DNA of 64,000 bases, from positions 1,612,001 through 1,676,000 of the forward strand of contig NZ_CP072467.1 of the NCBI RefSeq assembly GCF_018437505.1, given 5' to 3'. Shown here one piece after another: positions 35,305-44,197 of the stretch. The first letter of the stretch is position 1. Each line of letters begins with the position of its first letter. The notes below the pieces were generated by a model. That model had not been told where the DNA came from, searched no databases, and saw nothing but the letters and a program-made list of their open reading frames with translations. The position numbers and the translations under genes are program-made. Source of the stretch: Spiractinospora alimapuensis. GTDB taxonomy: Bacteria > Actinomycetota > Actinomycetes > Streptosporangiales > Streptosporangiaceae.

Positions 35305-36693
35305 TCAGACGCCGGGCAGCCGCTCCAACAGGTAGGTCTCCACCTGGTCGAGTCCGATGCGCTCCTGCGTCATCGTGTCGCGCTCACGGATGGTCACGGC
35401 GTCGTCTTCCAGAGTGTCGAAGTCGACGGTGACACAGAACGGGGTGCCGATCTCGTCCTGGCGTCGGTAGCGGCGGCCGATGGCACCGGCGTCGTCGAAC
35501 TCCACGTTCCAGCGGCGACGCAGCCGGGCCGCCAGGTCCCGCGCCTTCGGCGAGAGGTCCGCGTTGCGCGACAGCGGCAGAACCGCCATCTTCACGGGGG
35601 CCAGACGGGGGTCCAGACGTAGGAGGGTGCGCTTCTCCATCTTGCCCTTGGCGTTGGGGGCCTCGTCCACGCTGTAGGCGTCGAGGAGGAACGTCAACAT
35701 CGCCCGGTCGACACCCGCCGCGGGTTCGATCACGTAGGGGATGTAGCGCTCCTCGGAGTCCTGGTCGAAGAAGGACAGGTCGGTCCCCGACCGCTCGGAG
35801 TGGGTGCGCAGGTCGTAGTCGGTCCGGTTAGCGATGCCCTCCAGCTCGCCCCACTCGGTTCCCACGAAGTTGAACCGGTACTCGATGTCCACCGTGCGCT
35901 TGGCGTAGTGCGCGAGTTTCTCCTCGGGGTGCTCGAAGAGACGCAGATTCTCCTTGGTGATCCCCAGATCCAGGTACCACTGCATCCGGGTGTCGATCCA
36001 GTACTGGTGCCACTCCTCGTCACTGCCGGGCACGCAGAAGAACTCCATCTCCATCTGCTCGAACTCCCGCGTACGGAAGATGAAGTTGCCCGGAGTGATC
36101 TCGTTGCGGAAGGACTTGCCGATCTGCCCGATCCCGAAGGGGACCTTGCGACGGGCCGACTGCTGGACGTTCAGGTAGTTGATGAAGATGCCCTGCGCGG
36201 TCTCCGGACGCAGGTAGCTCAACCCCGACTCGTCCTGCACCGGACCGAGGTAGGTCCTCAGGAGCGCGTTGAACATCCGGGACTCGGTGAAGGAGTGCTT
36301 GGCGCCGCAGTTGGGGCAGGCGATGGCGTCCAGGCCACCCTCCGGCTCCCGTCCGTGCTTGGCCTCGTAGGCCTCGATGAGTTGGTCGGCGCGGTAGCGC
36401 TTGTGGCAGGACATGCACTCGGTCAGCGGGTCCACGAAGGCGTCCACGTGGCCCGACGCCTCCCAGACCTCGCGGGCGAGGATCACGCTGGAGTCCAGTC
36501 CAACGACGTCCTCGCGCTCACGGACCATGGAGCGCCACCACTGCTGCTTCACATTGTTCTTGAGTTCCACGCCCAGCGGCCCGTAGTCCCACGCGGCCCG
36601 GAGTCCCCCGTAGATCTCACTGGAGGGGAAGACAAGCCCTCGACGTTTGGCGAGGTTGACGAGGGCGTCGACGGTCTCTGACTTGATGGCCAT
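35305..36693 (-). CDS. glyS: Glycyl-tRNA synthetase (single-chain type)
   Basis: Homodimeric class II glycyl-tRNA synthetase of 462 residues, as found in actinobacteria, archaea and eukaryotes rather than the alpha2-beta2 GlyQS type. Motif-like blocks are [19 protein letters not shown] at the N-terminus, [13 protein letters not shown] and [14 protein letters not shown]. The anticodon-binding domain is C-terminal ([13 protein letters not shown]). [21 protein letters not shown] pair looks like a zinc-binding insertion. ATG 36693 gives the usual start [19 protein letters not shown]; an in-frame ATG 18 bp upstream is also possible. Confidence 0.96.
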   Translation of the reverse strand: MAIKSETVDALVNLAKRRGLVFPSSEIYGGLRAAWDYGPLGVELKNNVKQQWWRSMVREREDVVGLDSSVILAREVWEASGHVDAFVDPLTECMSCHKRYRADQLIEAYEAKHGREPEGGLDAIACPNCGAKHSFTESRMFNALLRTYLGPVQDESGLSYLRPETAQGIFINYLNVQQSARRKVPFGIGQIGKSFRNEITPGNFIFRTREFEQMEMEFFCVPGSDEEWHQYWIDTRMQWYLDLGITKENLRLFEHPEEKLAHYAKRTVDIEYRFNFVGTEWGELEGIANRTDYDLRTHSERSGTDLSFFDQDSEERYIPYVIEPAAGVDRAMLTFLLDAYSVDEAPNAKGKMEKRTLLRLDPRLAPVKMAVLPLSRNADLSPKARDLAARLRRRWNVEFDDAGAIGRRYRRQDEIGTPFCVTVDFDTLEDDAVTIRERDTMTQERIGLDQVETYLLERLPGV

Positions 36694-36842
36694 GGTTAGT
36701 TGACTTTCCATCCAACTGGCGGTCGGCGGATCGCGGTCAGGCGCGATACTCGATGACACGGATACGGACACGACGGCTAACGGTGCGCGGCCCGCGACCC
36801 ACGGCTCGTGAGCGCGACCGTTCACACTGGTGGGAACGCTCT

Positions 36843-36860
36843 CTGGGCGGCAGCGCCCAG
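36843..36860 (-). terminator. GC-rich hairpin after the wall-polymer gene
   Basis: CTGGGCG (36843-36849) and CGCCCAG (36854-36860) form a perfect 7-bp stem with a 4-nt loop in the 221-bp gap between the large transferase gene and glyS. No T-run follows. Placement suggests termination or mRNA end protection for the transferase gene. Confidence 0.4.
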
Positions 36861-36914
36861 CCTAGGGGAACCACGGGAATCCTCGCACCGAGACGCGTGG
36901 ACCGCCCGGGCCCC

Positions 36915-39900
36915 TCATGGTGCGAAAACCCGGTCGACGACACGCGCGGTGGCCCCTCCGTCGTCCAGCGGACAGAACTGGCGCGTGAACGACGTGTACC
37001 GCTCCTGGTAGGCCGACGCGACTCCGTCGACCTCCGCGAGCGCCTCGATGACCTCGTCCGAAGTACGCAGCAACGGGCCGGGGGCGACCTCCTCGAAGTC
37101 GAAGTAGAACCCACGGAGCTCGTCACGGTAACTGTCCAGGTCGTAGGTGAAGAAGAGCATGGGGCGCCCCGTGTTGGCGAAGTCGAACATCACCGAGGAA
37201 TAGTCGCTGACCAGGACATCGGTCACCAGGAGAAGGTCCATGATGTCCGGATAGCGCGACACGTCCCGCACGAACCCTCCGACCTCCGGAACCGAGTCGA
37301 CCACCCGGGGGTGACGTCGGACCAGCAGCACGTGGTCCTCGCCCAGGACCGACCGCATGCGCTCCAAGTCCAGCCTCAGGTCCAGGGTGTGCTGTCCACG
37401 CGTGTGGTACTTGTCATCGCGCCAGGTCGGGGCGTACAGCACGACCCGCCTGTCCTCCGGGAGCCCCAGCGCGGCACGGATGTCAGCGGCACGCCGCTCC
37501 CTGTCCGCCGCGAAGAAGACGTCGTTGCGCGGGTAGCCCGTCTCCAGGATCTCACCCTCGAACCGGAAGGCCCGCCGAAGCAACGGAGTCGCCCACGGGC
37601 TCGGCGACACCAGGTAGTCCCACTGCGCGGTCTCCCAGGCGAGCTTCTCGTGATAGTCCCGGGCCTTACCCCGCAGATTCTCCACGTCGAACCCGATGCG
37701 TTTCAGCATGGACCCGTGCCACGTCTGCACCACGGTCTGACCGTCCCGTCGGGCGAACCAGGCCGGCAGTCGGGAGTTGGTCACCACGTAGCGGGACCGT
37801 GCCAGTGCCTCGTAGTACTCAACGCCACGCAGACGGATCGACGACGCGTCCCGGGGCGGTCGGGCCTGGCCGTCGCCCACGATCCACCCCATGGGGTAGT
37901 CCGTCCACCGGCCCGCGCGACGACGCAGCTCGTCGTACACCTGTAGGGGCGAGTCCGAACACTGCCGGCCGGTGTAGCTGTCGAAGGTGATCTCCTCGCG
38001 GACCGGCTCCGCGCGCATTCGGGGGTACTCCTCCTCCCGGAGGCGTCGCTGCGCGTAGCGGCCACGCTCCTTGGGTCGGAGGTCGCTGCCGACGCGCAGC
38101 ACGGGACTGTACTCGTTCAGCGCCGTGAACTCGTAGTGGCGGCCCGCCGCGTCGACCCCGGTCGGCAGACGCGTGAGCAACGAGGGCGCGACGATCGCCC
38201 GCACGTCGACCGAGCGGCCCGTCACCGGACCGCCCAGACACCGTCCCCAGACCGCGTAGCGCCCGGCGGGCATGGACAGCGGCCCCGACAGGGTCTCGGT
38301 CGCCGCCGGATGGAACGTGGCGCGGAACCGGGAACCGTTGCGCTCACTGGAGGCGACGTACTCCTCCCGCCGCTCCATGGACTTGAGGACGAGGTCAAGA
38401 TCTCCCTGACCGAGGTGTCGCCCCGAGAGGACCAGACTGTTGCCGTCCCAGCGTGCCTCCTCCACCGCGGGTTGGGCCCACCCGGCTCGCAGTCGCAGGT
38501 GCCCCGTGGTCGTGCGCTCCACGGCGATCTCCTGGTCGGGTGAGCCGGGAATCGCGCGGCGCCGGGACTCCACCTCCTCCGGGACGACGATGCGGGCGAT
38601 CTCGGTGTCGTCCGAGGTGACGAGCGCCGCCGACCATCGTTCCTGGCGGAGCTTTCCCTCCCCCTCCACCAACGCCTCACGCAGGAGGCGATCGACAGGG
38701 ACGTCCGCGCTGAACCGGGTACCGTCCAGCGTGATCGGAACGCGGAGGGTGGCGGTCCCCGGCAGTCGGCACAGGCGCAGCGCGACGCCCTGTCCCATCG
38801 GCGCGCTGAGCTCGCCACGGAGCTCGACCGCGGCGTCACCCCCACTTTCCGCGTAGCCGTAGCTGGTGAGCCGGGCCTGGACCGGCTCCACACCGATCAG
38901 CAGTTCCCGGTCCTCGTCCCACTCGGGTCGTGCCCACAGCGCACCACGGTCGGTGTCGGTGATCCGATGGGGTTCCGGACGTCGCGGCGCACCCGGAACC
39001 GGGTTCGTCAACCACCGCTTGCGGGTGATGCCGCGGTTGAACACCGACAGCTCGATCTTCCACCGCGCCGTGCCACCGGCCGTGTTCGGCCCGACGAGGC
39101 GACTGGGGTCGAGGCGGATCTCGAAGCCGCCGAAGTCGGTTCTCGCCGCGTCCGGCACGTCGGGGAGCCGGTACTCCGCCGCCTCCCGCATCGTCACGAG
39201 CACTCGACGTCGGATCCCCGTGTCGAGGTCCACGAGGGACGCGCGCACGTGTTGCTGCCAACCGCGCCGTACCGGGAGCCGCGTCACACCGAGGCGGCCG
39301 GACACCACCAGCGTCCCGTCCTGCCACTCCACACGCTCGGTCTTCTGTCGTAACCGCAGTTCTGGCCCAGCCTGGTAGACGGACCGGGGTACGCCCGCGT
39401 CCGGGTCCTCGAAGAACGGATAGCGCAGGTAGTAGCGGACGCCACGTCGCGCGACCTGCGCACGGGAGGGTTCGGTGCTCTGGGCGAAGGTCACGGTCTC
39501 CAACAACCGGGCGGTGTCGCGCCGCCGCGCCAGGTGGTACCCGAGCCGGCGCAGCGCCGACTGTTGGGTGAGAAGACGCGGATCGGCGGACTCGATCATG
39601 GGGGCGGCCAGGTCCAGGAACCGTGCCCTGGTGTCGTCATCGGCGTCGTCGAGTCCCAGCAGGATCCGCCACAGGTCCCGCCGGAGCAGTGTCGTTCGCC
39701 AGGCGTGTCGGGCGTCACCGTCAAGACGTCGGTCGAGCGCGGCCAGTGACTCCATACGTTCTTCGAGGTCCTGGCGCTGGGACAGCCGGCGACGGGCCGG
39801 GCGGGCACGGCGCAGCGACACGGGGGCCGGCAACGTGTCCACGGCGCCGGCGTGGAGGTACGCGGCGACGATGGCGAGGTCGTCGTCGGCATCGGGCAGA

Positions 39901-40628
39901 TGGGTGTGGAACTCCGCGACGGCGTCCCACAGGTCGCGCCGCCAGACCTTGTTGCCCCAGAACCGGTCGCCCAGCAGTTCGGGCCGCGCCGTCGCGCGGA
40001 CACCGTGGCGTTCCCGGACGAATCCCCCGCCCTTGACCGCGGAAGTGCCCACGCCGTGGGCGTTCAGACGGTAGGTGGTGCCCGTCGCGAGGTCGGAGGT
40101 GGACCGGTCCAGGGCGTCGGTGAGGTAGCGCAGAGCGTAGGAGGGCAGCGCGTCGTCGGCGGGAACGAAGGCGAGGTAGCGCCCGGACGCCTTGGCCGCG
40201 CCGGAGAACCTAGCCGCGGCCGTCGTCTCGGCGACGTCCTCGACCAGCCAGGCATTGGAGTGACTGTCGCCGCGGAGCCACTCCCCGGCGATGTCCAGGG
40301 CCCGCGGCCGGTTCAGCACCGGGTCCTCGTGCTCGTCCCCCTCCGACCACGCCTCCTCCGCGGTGGACGGTTCGGGGGTGTCCGCGTCATTGGCGTCCTC
40401 GCCCCCGTCGGATCGGTTCTCCGCCGCGGGCTCGTCGAGGACCTCCTGCCCGTCCTCCGCCGCCGCCTCGGGGTCGCCCGCGCCGTCTCCGATCGCGGCC
40501 GGGGCGGCGCGCACGGGCGCGAGGATCAGCTCGGTGTCACCGATGTCCTGGGCGCCCAGCGAGGAGAGACATCGTTCGAGGTGCGGCTCGGTGACATCGA
40601 AGGGGACAATGACGCTGAGTTTGGGCAC
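36915..40628 (-). CDS. Bifunctional-looking GT2 / CDP-glycerol glycerophosphotransferase (teichoic-acid type)
   Basis: Large protein of 1237 residues. The N-terminus is a GT2-like nucleotide-sugar fold (KLSVIVPF at 3-10; acidic PADD at 157-160). It is interrupted at about residues 48-105 by a Glu/Asp/Ala-rich low-complexity insertion. A middle region of beta-rich repeats follows. The last 370 or so residues are a CDP-glycerol glycerophosphotransferase (TWHGSMLKRIGFDVENL near 960, GYPRNDVF, APTWRDD, VSDYSSVMFDF near 1135). It probably polymerises a glycerol- or ribitol-phosphate wall polymer at the inner membrane face. GTG 40628 follows GCGAGG; the frame is open further upstream without support. 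No other wall-polymer gene is adjacent. Confidence 0.85.
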   Translation of the reverse strand: MPKLSVIVPFDVTEPHLERCLSSLGAQDIGDTELILAPVRAAPAAIGDGAGDPEAAAEDGQEVLDEPAAENRSDGGEDANDADTPEPSTAEEAWSEGDEHEDPVLNRPRALDIAGEWLRGDSHSNAWLVEDVAETTAAARFSGAAKASGRYLAFVPADDALPSYALRYLTDALDRSTSDLATGTTYRLNAHGVGTSAVKGGGFVRERHGVRATARPELLGDRFWGNKVWRRDLWDAVAEFHTHLPDADDDLAIVAAYLHAGAVDTLPAPVSLRRARPARRRLSQRQDLEERMESLAALDRRLDGDARHAWRTTLLRRDLWRILLGLDDADDDTRARFLDLAAPMIESADPRLLTQQSALRRLGYHLARRRDTARLLETVTFAQSTEPSRAQVARRGVRYYLRYPFFEDPDAGVPRSVYQAGPELRLRQKTERVEWQDGTLVVSGRLGVTRLPVRRGWQQHVRASLVDLDTGIRRRVLVTMREAAEYRLPDVPDAARTDFGGFEIRLDPSRLVGPNTAGGTARWKIELSVFNRGITRKRWLTNPVPGAPRRPEPHRITDTDRGALWARPEWDEDRELLIGVEPVQARLTSYGYAESGGDAAVELRGELSAPMGQGVALRLCRLPGTATLRVPITLDGTRFSADVPVDRLLREALVEGEGKLRQERWSAALVTSDDTEIARIVVPEEVESRRRAIPGSPDQEIAVERTTTGHLRLRAGWAQPAVEEARWDGNSLVLSGRHLGQGDLDLVLKSMERREEYVASSERNGSRFRATFHPAATETLSGPLSMPAGRYAVWGRCLGGPVTGRSVDVRAIVAPSLLTRLPTGVDAAGRHYEFTALNEYSPVLRVGSDLRPKERGRYAQRRLREEEYPRMRAEPVREEITFDSYTGRQCSDSPLQVYDELRRRAGRWTDYPMGWIVGDGQARPPRDASSIRLRGVEYYEALARSRYVVTNSRLPAWFARRDGQTVVQTWHGSMLKRIGFDVENLRGKARDYHEKLAWETAQWDYLVSPSPWATPLLRRAFRFEGEILETGYPRNDVFFAADRERRAADIRAALGLPEDRRVVLYAPTWRDDKYHTRGQHTLDLRLDLERMRSVLGEDHVLLVRRHPRVVDSVPEVGGFVRDVSRYPDIMDLLLVTDVLVSDYSSVMFDFANTGRPMLFFTYDLDSYRDELRGFYFDFEEVAPGPLLRTSDEVIEALAEVDGVASAYQERYTSFTRQFCPLDDGGATARVVDRVFAP

Positions 40629-40783
40629 GGAGCCTCGCTTCGTGGATAGCATCCGGTGGCATGTCTCTGGCGGAGTCGGTGTCGGCGCCCCGGAGGTCAG
40701 TGCGCCCGACATCCCGGATCGTCCGTCGACCGGTCGACGGACGACGGGCTAGGCTGACGTTTGTCGGCGGGTGAGGAGGACCA

Positions 40784-41104
40784 GTGTCCGCGAATGGTGG
40801 TGGCTCTCCCGCGAACGGAGGAGCCGGGCTGCGACGCGTGGTCGAGGAGCACAGCGCCCCGGTCCTGTTCTGGTTGCATCACGCACCGCGGTGGCTACTC
40901 CCGGTCGCGATGGCGGGCGTCCTCATCGGAGGGCTGTACTTCTCCGGGCTACCGGGCGCCGCGTTGCTCGGTCTGCTTGCCCTCTTCATCCTGTGGCTCG
41001 CCTTCATCGCATGGCCGACACTGCGGACCCCACAACGGACGTTGCGCTGTGTAGTCATTTCCATACTACTTGTTCTCGCCGTCGCACAGATCAGTCCGTT
41101 TTGA
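40784..41104 (+). CDS. Small membrane protein of unknown function
   Basis: Protein of 106 residues with a Gly-rich N-terminus and two or three hydrophobic helices (WLLPVAMAGVLIGGLYFSG, LLGLLALFILWLAFIAW, VVISILLVLAVA) separated by a basic loop (LRTPQRTLR). It resembles small actinobacterial proteins of the DUF6703 kind. GAGGAGGA precedes the GTG start. Its stop codon lies inside the putative -35 of the zinc operon, so the two units are packed end to end. The role is unknown. Confidence 0.72.
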   Translation: MSANGGGSPANGGAGLRRVVEEHSAPVLFWLHHAPRWLLPVAMAGVLIGGLYFSGLPGAALLGLLALFILWLAFIAWPTLRTPQRTLRCVVISILLVLAVAQISPF

Positions 41105-41129
41105 CAATCATTTTCGTTTTCGGCACACT
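41101..41129 (+). promoter_or_regulatory. Zur-box-like operator and promoter of znuC
   Basis: TGACAAT-C-ATTTTCG (41102-41116) is a 7-1-7 imperfect palindrome of the Zur type. It overlaps a perfect -35 TTGACA (41101-41106). After a 17-bp spacer, CACACT (41124-41129) could be a weak -10. The predicted +1 would fall at about 41136, the A of the znuC ATG. The sequence is visible; Zur binding is inferred from zur being in the same operon. Confidence 0.65.
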
Positions 41130-41135
41130 GTTGAG

Positions 41136-41966
41136 ATGGTTGCCAGGAGCCTGTCTCCGGACGTGCCCGCCGCCACGTCCGAGCCACCGGTGTTCGCCGT
41201 ACACGACGCGTCCATCGGGTACGACGGCGCTCCCGTCGTCTCCAACGTGAGTTTCACCGTACGTCGCGGCGAGACCGTCGCGATCATGGGCGCCAACGGT
41301 TCCGGAAAGTCCACGCTCCTGCGCGCCCTCCTGCGCGTCGTTCCCGTGACCTCCGGGTCCATCGAGGTCTTCGGCACCCCCCTGCGGGAGTTCCGCGACT
41401 GGGGCCGGATCGGTTATGTCCCCCAACGACTGGCGGTGGGAGGTGGGGTGCCCGCGACGGTCCGGGAGACGGTCTCCGCGGGTCGGGTGGCCCGCCGACG
41501 CGGCCTCTTGCCCTTCCCCGGAGCGGCCGACCGCGCGGCGGTCACCGAGGCCCTGACCACAACCGGTCTCCTGGACCGGTCCGGGGACGCCGTCCAGGAG
41601 CTCTCCGGCGGACAACAACAGCGGGTCCTGATCGCACGCGCCCTCGCGGGCGAACCGGACGTGCTGGTCATGGACGAACCGATGGCCGGTGTCGACGCCG
41701 CCAACCAGCGGGCGCTCGCCCACACCCTCGACGAACTGGCCCACCGTGGCCACACCATCGTGCTCGTACTCCACGAACTCGGCCCGCTGACCCCGCTCAT
41801 CCAGCGCAGTGTCGTCCTGTCCCACGGCCAGCTCGTCCACGACGGCGCCCCTCCGCAGCCCGTCGGGGAGTGCGCCCTACCCGACCACGACCACGTCCAC
41901 CCACACGCCGACGACACGACCGGATCGATCGCCGTCCCCGCGCCCGAGGGGCTGCGTCTTGATTGA
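41136..41966 (+). CDS. znuC: Zinc ABC transporter ATP-binding protein
   Basis: ABC ATPase of 276 residues. Walker A is GANGSGKST (52-60); the signature is LSGGQQQRVLIARAL; Walker B is VLVMDEPMAGVD. The C-terminus is His/Asp-rich (DHDHVHPHADD), suggesting metal binding. Zinc as substrate is supported by the Zur box in front and zur at the end of the operon. ATG 41136 lies where transcription would begin and lacks a ribosome site, so the mRNA may be leaderless. No znuA binding-protein gene is present in the cluster. Confidence 0.92.
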   Translation: MVARSLSPDVPAATSEPPVFAVHDASIGYDGAPVVSNVSFTVRRGETVAIMGANGSGKSTLLRALLRVVPVTSGSIEVFGTPLREFRDWGRIGYVPQRLAVGGGVPATVRETVSAGRVARRRGLLPFPGAADRAAVTEALTTTGLLDRSGDAVQELSGGQQQRVLIARALAGEPDVLVMDEPMAGVDAANQRALAHTLDELAHRGHTIVLVLHELGPLTPLIQRSVVLSHGQLVHDGAPPQPVGECALPDHDHVHPHADDTTGSIAVPAPEGLRLD

Positions 41967-42843
41967 GCTCCTCGACGCCGCGTTCATGCGGCGTGCTTTG
42001 CTGGCCGCCGCCCTCGTGGGCATCACGGCACCCGCCATCGGCACCTTCATCGTGCAGCGCCGCCTCGCCCTCCTGGGTGACGGCATGGGCCACGTCGCGC
42101 TGACCGGCGTCGCGCTCGGATTCCTCACCTCCACCTCTCCTCTGTTCAGCGCCGTTGTGGTGACCGTCCTCGGCGCCATCGCGATCGAGGTCATGCGGGT
42201 TCGCGCCCGCACCGCCGGGGACGTCGCGCTCGCGTTGCTGTTCTACGGCGGGATCGCCGGCGGCGTGTTCTTGATCGGACTCGCACCCGGAGCCAACAAC
42301 GCGACCCTCACGGCGTTCCTCTTCGGGTCTGTCAGCAGCGTCACCAGCCAGGACGTCGCGACCGTGGCCGTTCTCGCCGCCGTCGTCCTTGGCGTCGTCG
42401 CGTTCTTCGGCCGGCAGTTGTTCCTGTTGTGTCAGGACGAGGAGGTGGCGCGCGCCTCTGGTCTGCCCGTGCGCTTCCTGAGCCTGCTCATCGGCGTCAT
42501 GGCGGCGTTGACCGTCGTGCTCGCCATGCGCGTCGTCGGGGTTCTGCTGGTGAGCGCGCTCATGGTCATTCCCGTGGCGGCCGCGCAACAGCTCTCCCGT
42601 AGTTTTCGGGGCACCATGTCCGTCGCGGTGCTCCTGGGCGTCGTCTGCGCCCTCGCCGGCCTCTCCACCGCCTATTATGTCGACGTCGCGCCCGGTGCCA
42701 CGATCGTGCTGATCGCACTCGCGGCGTTCGTCGGGGCCGTCGGCGTCGGTGGGATCCTGCGGCGCCGGCGCGGGCGCGCCCGCGCCGGCTCAGATAGCGT
42801 CAGTACCGTGCCCCAGAACGACCCCGGGAGCGTGCCGAGTTGA
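41959..42843 (+). CDS. znuB: Zinc ABC transporter permease
   Basis: Membrane permease of 294 residues of the ABC-3 (ZnuB/MntB) family, with eight or nine hydrophobic segments. Recognisable blocks are FMRRALLAAALVGITAPAIG and LALLGDGMGHVALTGVALG. The start is taken as TTG 41959, overlapping the znuC stop by eight bases, with GAGGGG seven bases upstream; this gives the usual N-terminus. ATG 41986 is a weaker alternative. Its stop overlaps the zur start. Confidence 0.92.
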   Translation: MIELLDAAFMRRALLAAALVGITAPAIGTFIVQRRLALLGDGMGHVALTGVALGFLTSTSPLFSAVVVTVLGAIAIEVMRVRARTAGDVALALLFYGGIAGGVFLIGLAPGANNATLTAFLFGSVSSVTSQDVATVAVLAAVVLGVVAFFGRQLFLLCQDEEVARASGLPVRFLSLLIGVMAALTVVLAMRVVGVLLVSALMVIPVAAAQQLSRSFRGTMSVAVLLGVVCALAGLSTAYYVDVAPGATIVLIALAAFVGAVGVGGILRRRRGRARAGSDSVSTVPQNDPGSVPS

Positions 42844-43271
42844 CCTCACGCCGCGAAACGGTCCGCCGCGCCCTCAACGAGAGCACGGCGTTCCGCAGCG
42901 CCCAAGACCTCTACGCCGACCTTCGTGCCGGCGGGTCCAAGATCGGCCTGACCACCGTCTACCGTGCCCTGCAGTCACTCAGTGAGTCCGGCGAGATCGA
43001 CGTCCTGCGCAACGACGACGGTGAGGCGGTGTACCGCCTGTGCGACACCGACCGGCACCATCACCACCTCGTCTGCCGCACGTGCGGCAGAACCGTGGAG
43101 GTCGAGGGACCGGCGGTGGAGACCTGGGCCGACACGATCGGGCGGCAGCACGGATTCGTGAACATCACGCACACGGTCGAGGTGTTCGGGACGTGTCCGA
43201 CGTGTGCCGCGGCCCAGGCGCAGGGCCCCGACCCGGACAGCACGGGTCGGGCTCAGCGCACCAGCGCCTGA
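42840..43271 (+). CDS. zur: Fur-family regulator, probable zinc repressor Zur
   Basis: Fur-family protein of 143 residues. The winged-helix part contains KIGLTTVYRALQSLSESGEID. The metal-binding part has the His run in DRHHHHLVCRTCGRT and a second cysteine pair CPTC, forming the structural zinc site. The start is TTG overlapping the znuB stop (TTGA), with GGGAG ten bases upstream. Co-transcription with znuCB and the Zur-type palindrome in front of znuC make zinc the likely effector rather than iron. This parallels furB/zur in mycobacteria. Confidence 0.93.
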   Translation: MTSRRETVRRALNESTAFRSAQDLYADLRAGGSKIGLTTVYRALQSLSESGEIDVLRNDDGEAVYRLCDTDRHHHHLVCRTCGRTVEVEGPAVETWADTIGRQHGFVNITHTVEVFGTCPTCAAAQAQGPDPDSTGRAQRTSA

Positions 43272-43286
43272 GGCGGACCTCAGCGC
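43264..43286. terminator. Bidirectional hairpin between zur and the SGNH hydrolase gene
   Basis: CTGAGG-CGGA..CCTCAG, extended by flanking GCG/CGC with one bulge, forms a hairpin that contains the stop codons of both convergent genes. The gap between the genes is only 8 bp. It could end transcription from both sides. Confidence 0.45.
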
Positions 43287-44068
43287 AGGGGTCCCAACGT
43301 CGGACGCTTGGCGGCCCGACCGTCACCCGACGACACACCCTGGATCCGACGTCTCACCCAGGGAACGAGATACTCCCGAGCCCACCTCAGGTCCTCCTGC
43401 CGGGCGGCGCTCCAGGCCACGGGCTCGTCGGGGGGCAGCGGGGCGCGCCAGTCCTCCTCCGGAGTCACGCCCAGCACCTCCAACGCACGCAACGCGACCC
43501 GGCGGTGCCCGTCGGCGGACAAGTGCAACCGGTCACCACTCCAGGCACGGCCGTCCTGCAGAACCCGCATCCACCACAGGTCCACCACCGAACAGTCATA
43601 CTTCTGCGCGATGCCCCACAGATGCATGTTGTAGGTGGCCACCCGGCCACGCAGGTGCCGCATCACCGGCTGCCAGCCGAGGTCACCACCGGTACAGATG
43701 AGGACCCGCGCTCCGGCGGCCCGTAGCCGGGCGACCCCGGACTCGAAGACGCGCGCCACGCGGTCAGGGTCACCGCCGGGCCGGATGATGTCGTTACCGC
43801 CGGCCGAGAGCGCCACCAGGTCCGGGTTCAGCGCGATGGCCTCCGGGACCTGTTCGCCCACGATCTGGCGCACGAGCTTTCCCCGGACCGCGAGGTTGGC
43901 GTAGCGGAGGTCGGTGACGTGTCCGGCCAGCCCCTCCGCGACGCGATCCGCCCACCCACGGAACGCGCCGTCCACGCCGGGGTCGCTCAGGCCCTCGGTG
44001 AAGCTGTCACCGATCGCGACGAAGGCCAGGCTGTCGGGGAGTTGGGGGGCAAACGAAGAAGCATTCAT
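43280..44068 (-). CDS. SGNH/GDSL-family hydrolase
   Basis: Esterase-like protein of 262 residues with the SGNH blocks I (FVAIGDSFTEG, nucleophile Ser), II (NLAVRG), III (LSAGGNDI) and V (DRLHLSADGH, Asp-His). There is no signal peptide, so it is probably cytoplasmic. The substrate cannot be read from the sequence. ATG 44068 is used because homology starts there. Its 3' end faces zur. Confidence 0.88.
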   Translation of the reverse strand: MNASSFAPQLPDSLAFVAIGDSFTEGLSDPGVDGAFRGWADRVAEGLAGHVTDLRYANLAVRGKLVRQIVGEQVPEAIALNPDLVALSAGGNDIIRPGGDPDRVARVFESGVARLRAAGARVLICTGGDLGWQPVMRHLRGRVATYNMHLWGIAQKYDCSVVDLWWMRVLQDGRAWSGDRLHLSADGHRRVALRALEVLGVTPEEDWRAPLPPDEPVAWSAARQEDLRWAREYLVPWVRRRIQGVSSGDGRAAKRPTLGPLR

Positions 44069-44197
44069 GTGTCCCAGAATGCCGCGCGGACCGGAGGTTA
44101 CGCTACAGTAAGTAACCGCCGACAAGGGGGATTGTCGCCGAGGTCACACGCACGTTCCCAAAAGTGATCCGCACCTCGGGACGCCCCTCGGGCTTCG

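Noticed and set aside
35155-35335. Plus-strand short frame beginning VEQDKFYREFRRLC
   Set aside because: The first 25 codons look reasonable, but it has no ribosome site, runs through the glyS terminator hairpin and ends antisense to glyS.
36694-36914. T-box riboswitch upstream of glyS
   Set aside because: No specifier-loop or T-box sequence (AGGGTGGNACCGCG-like) is present in the leader; only a small hairpin of the neighbouring gene was found.
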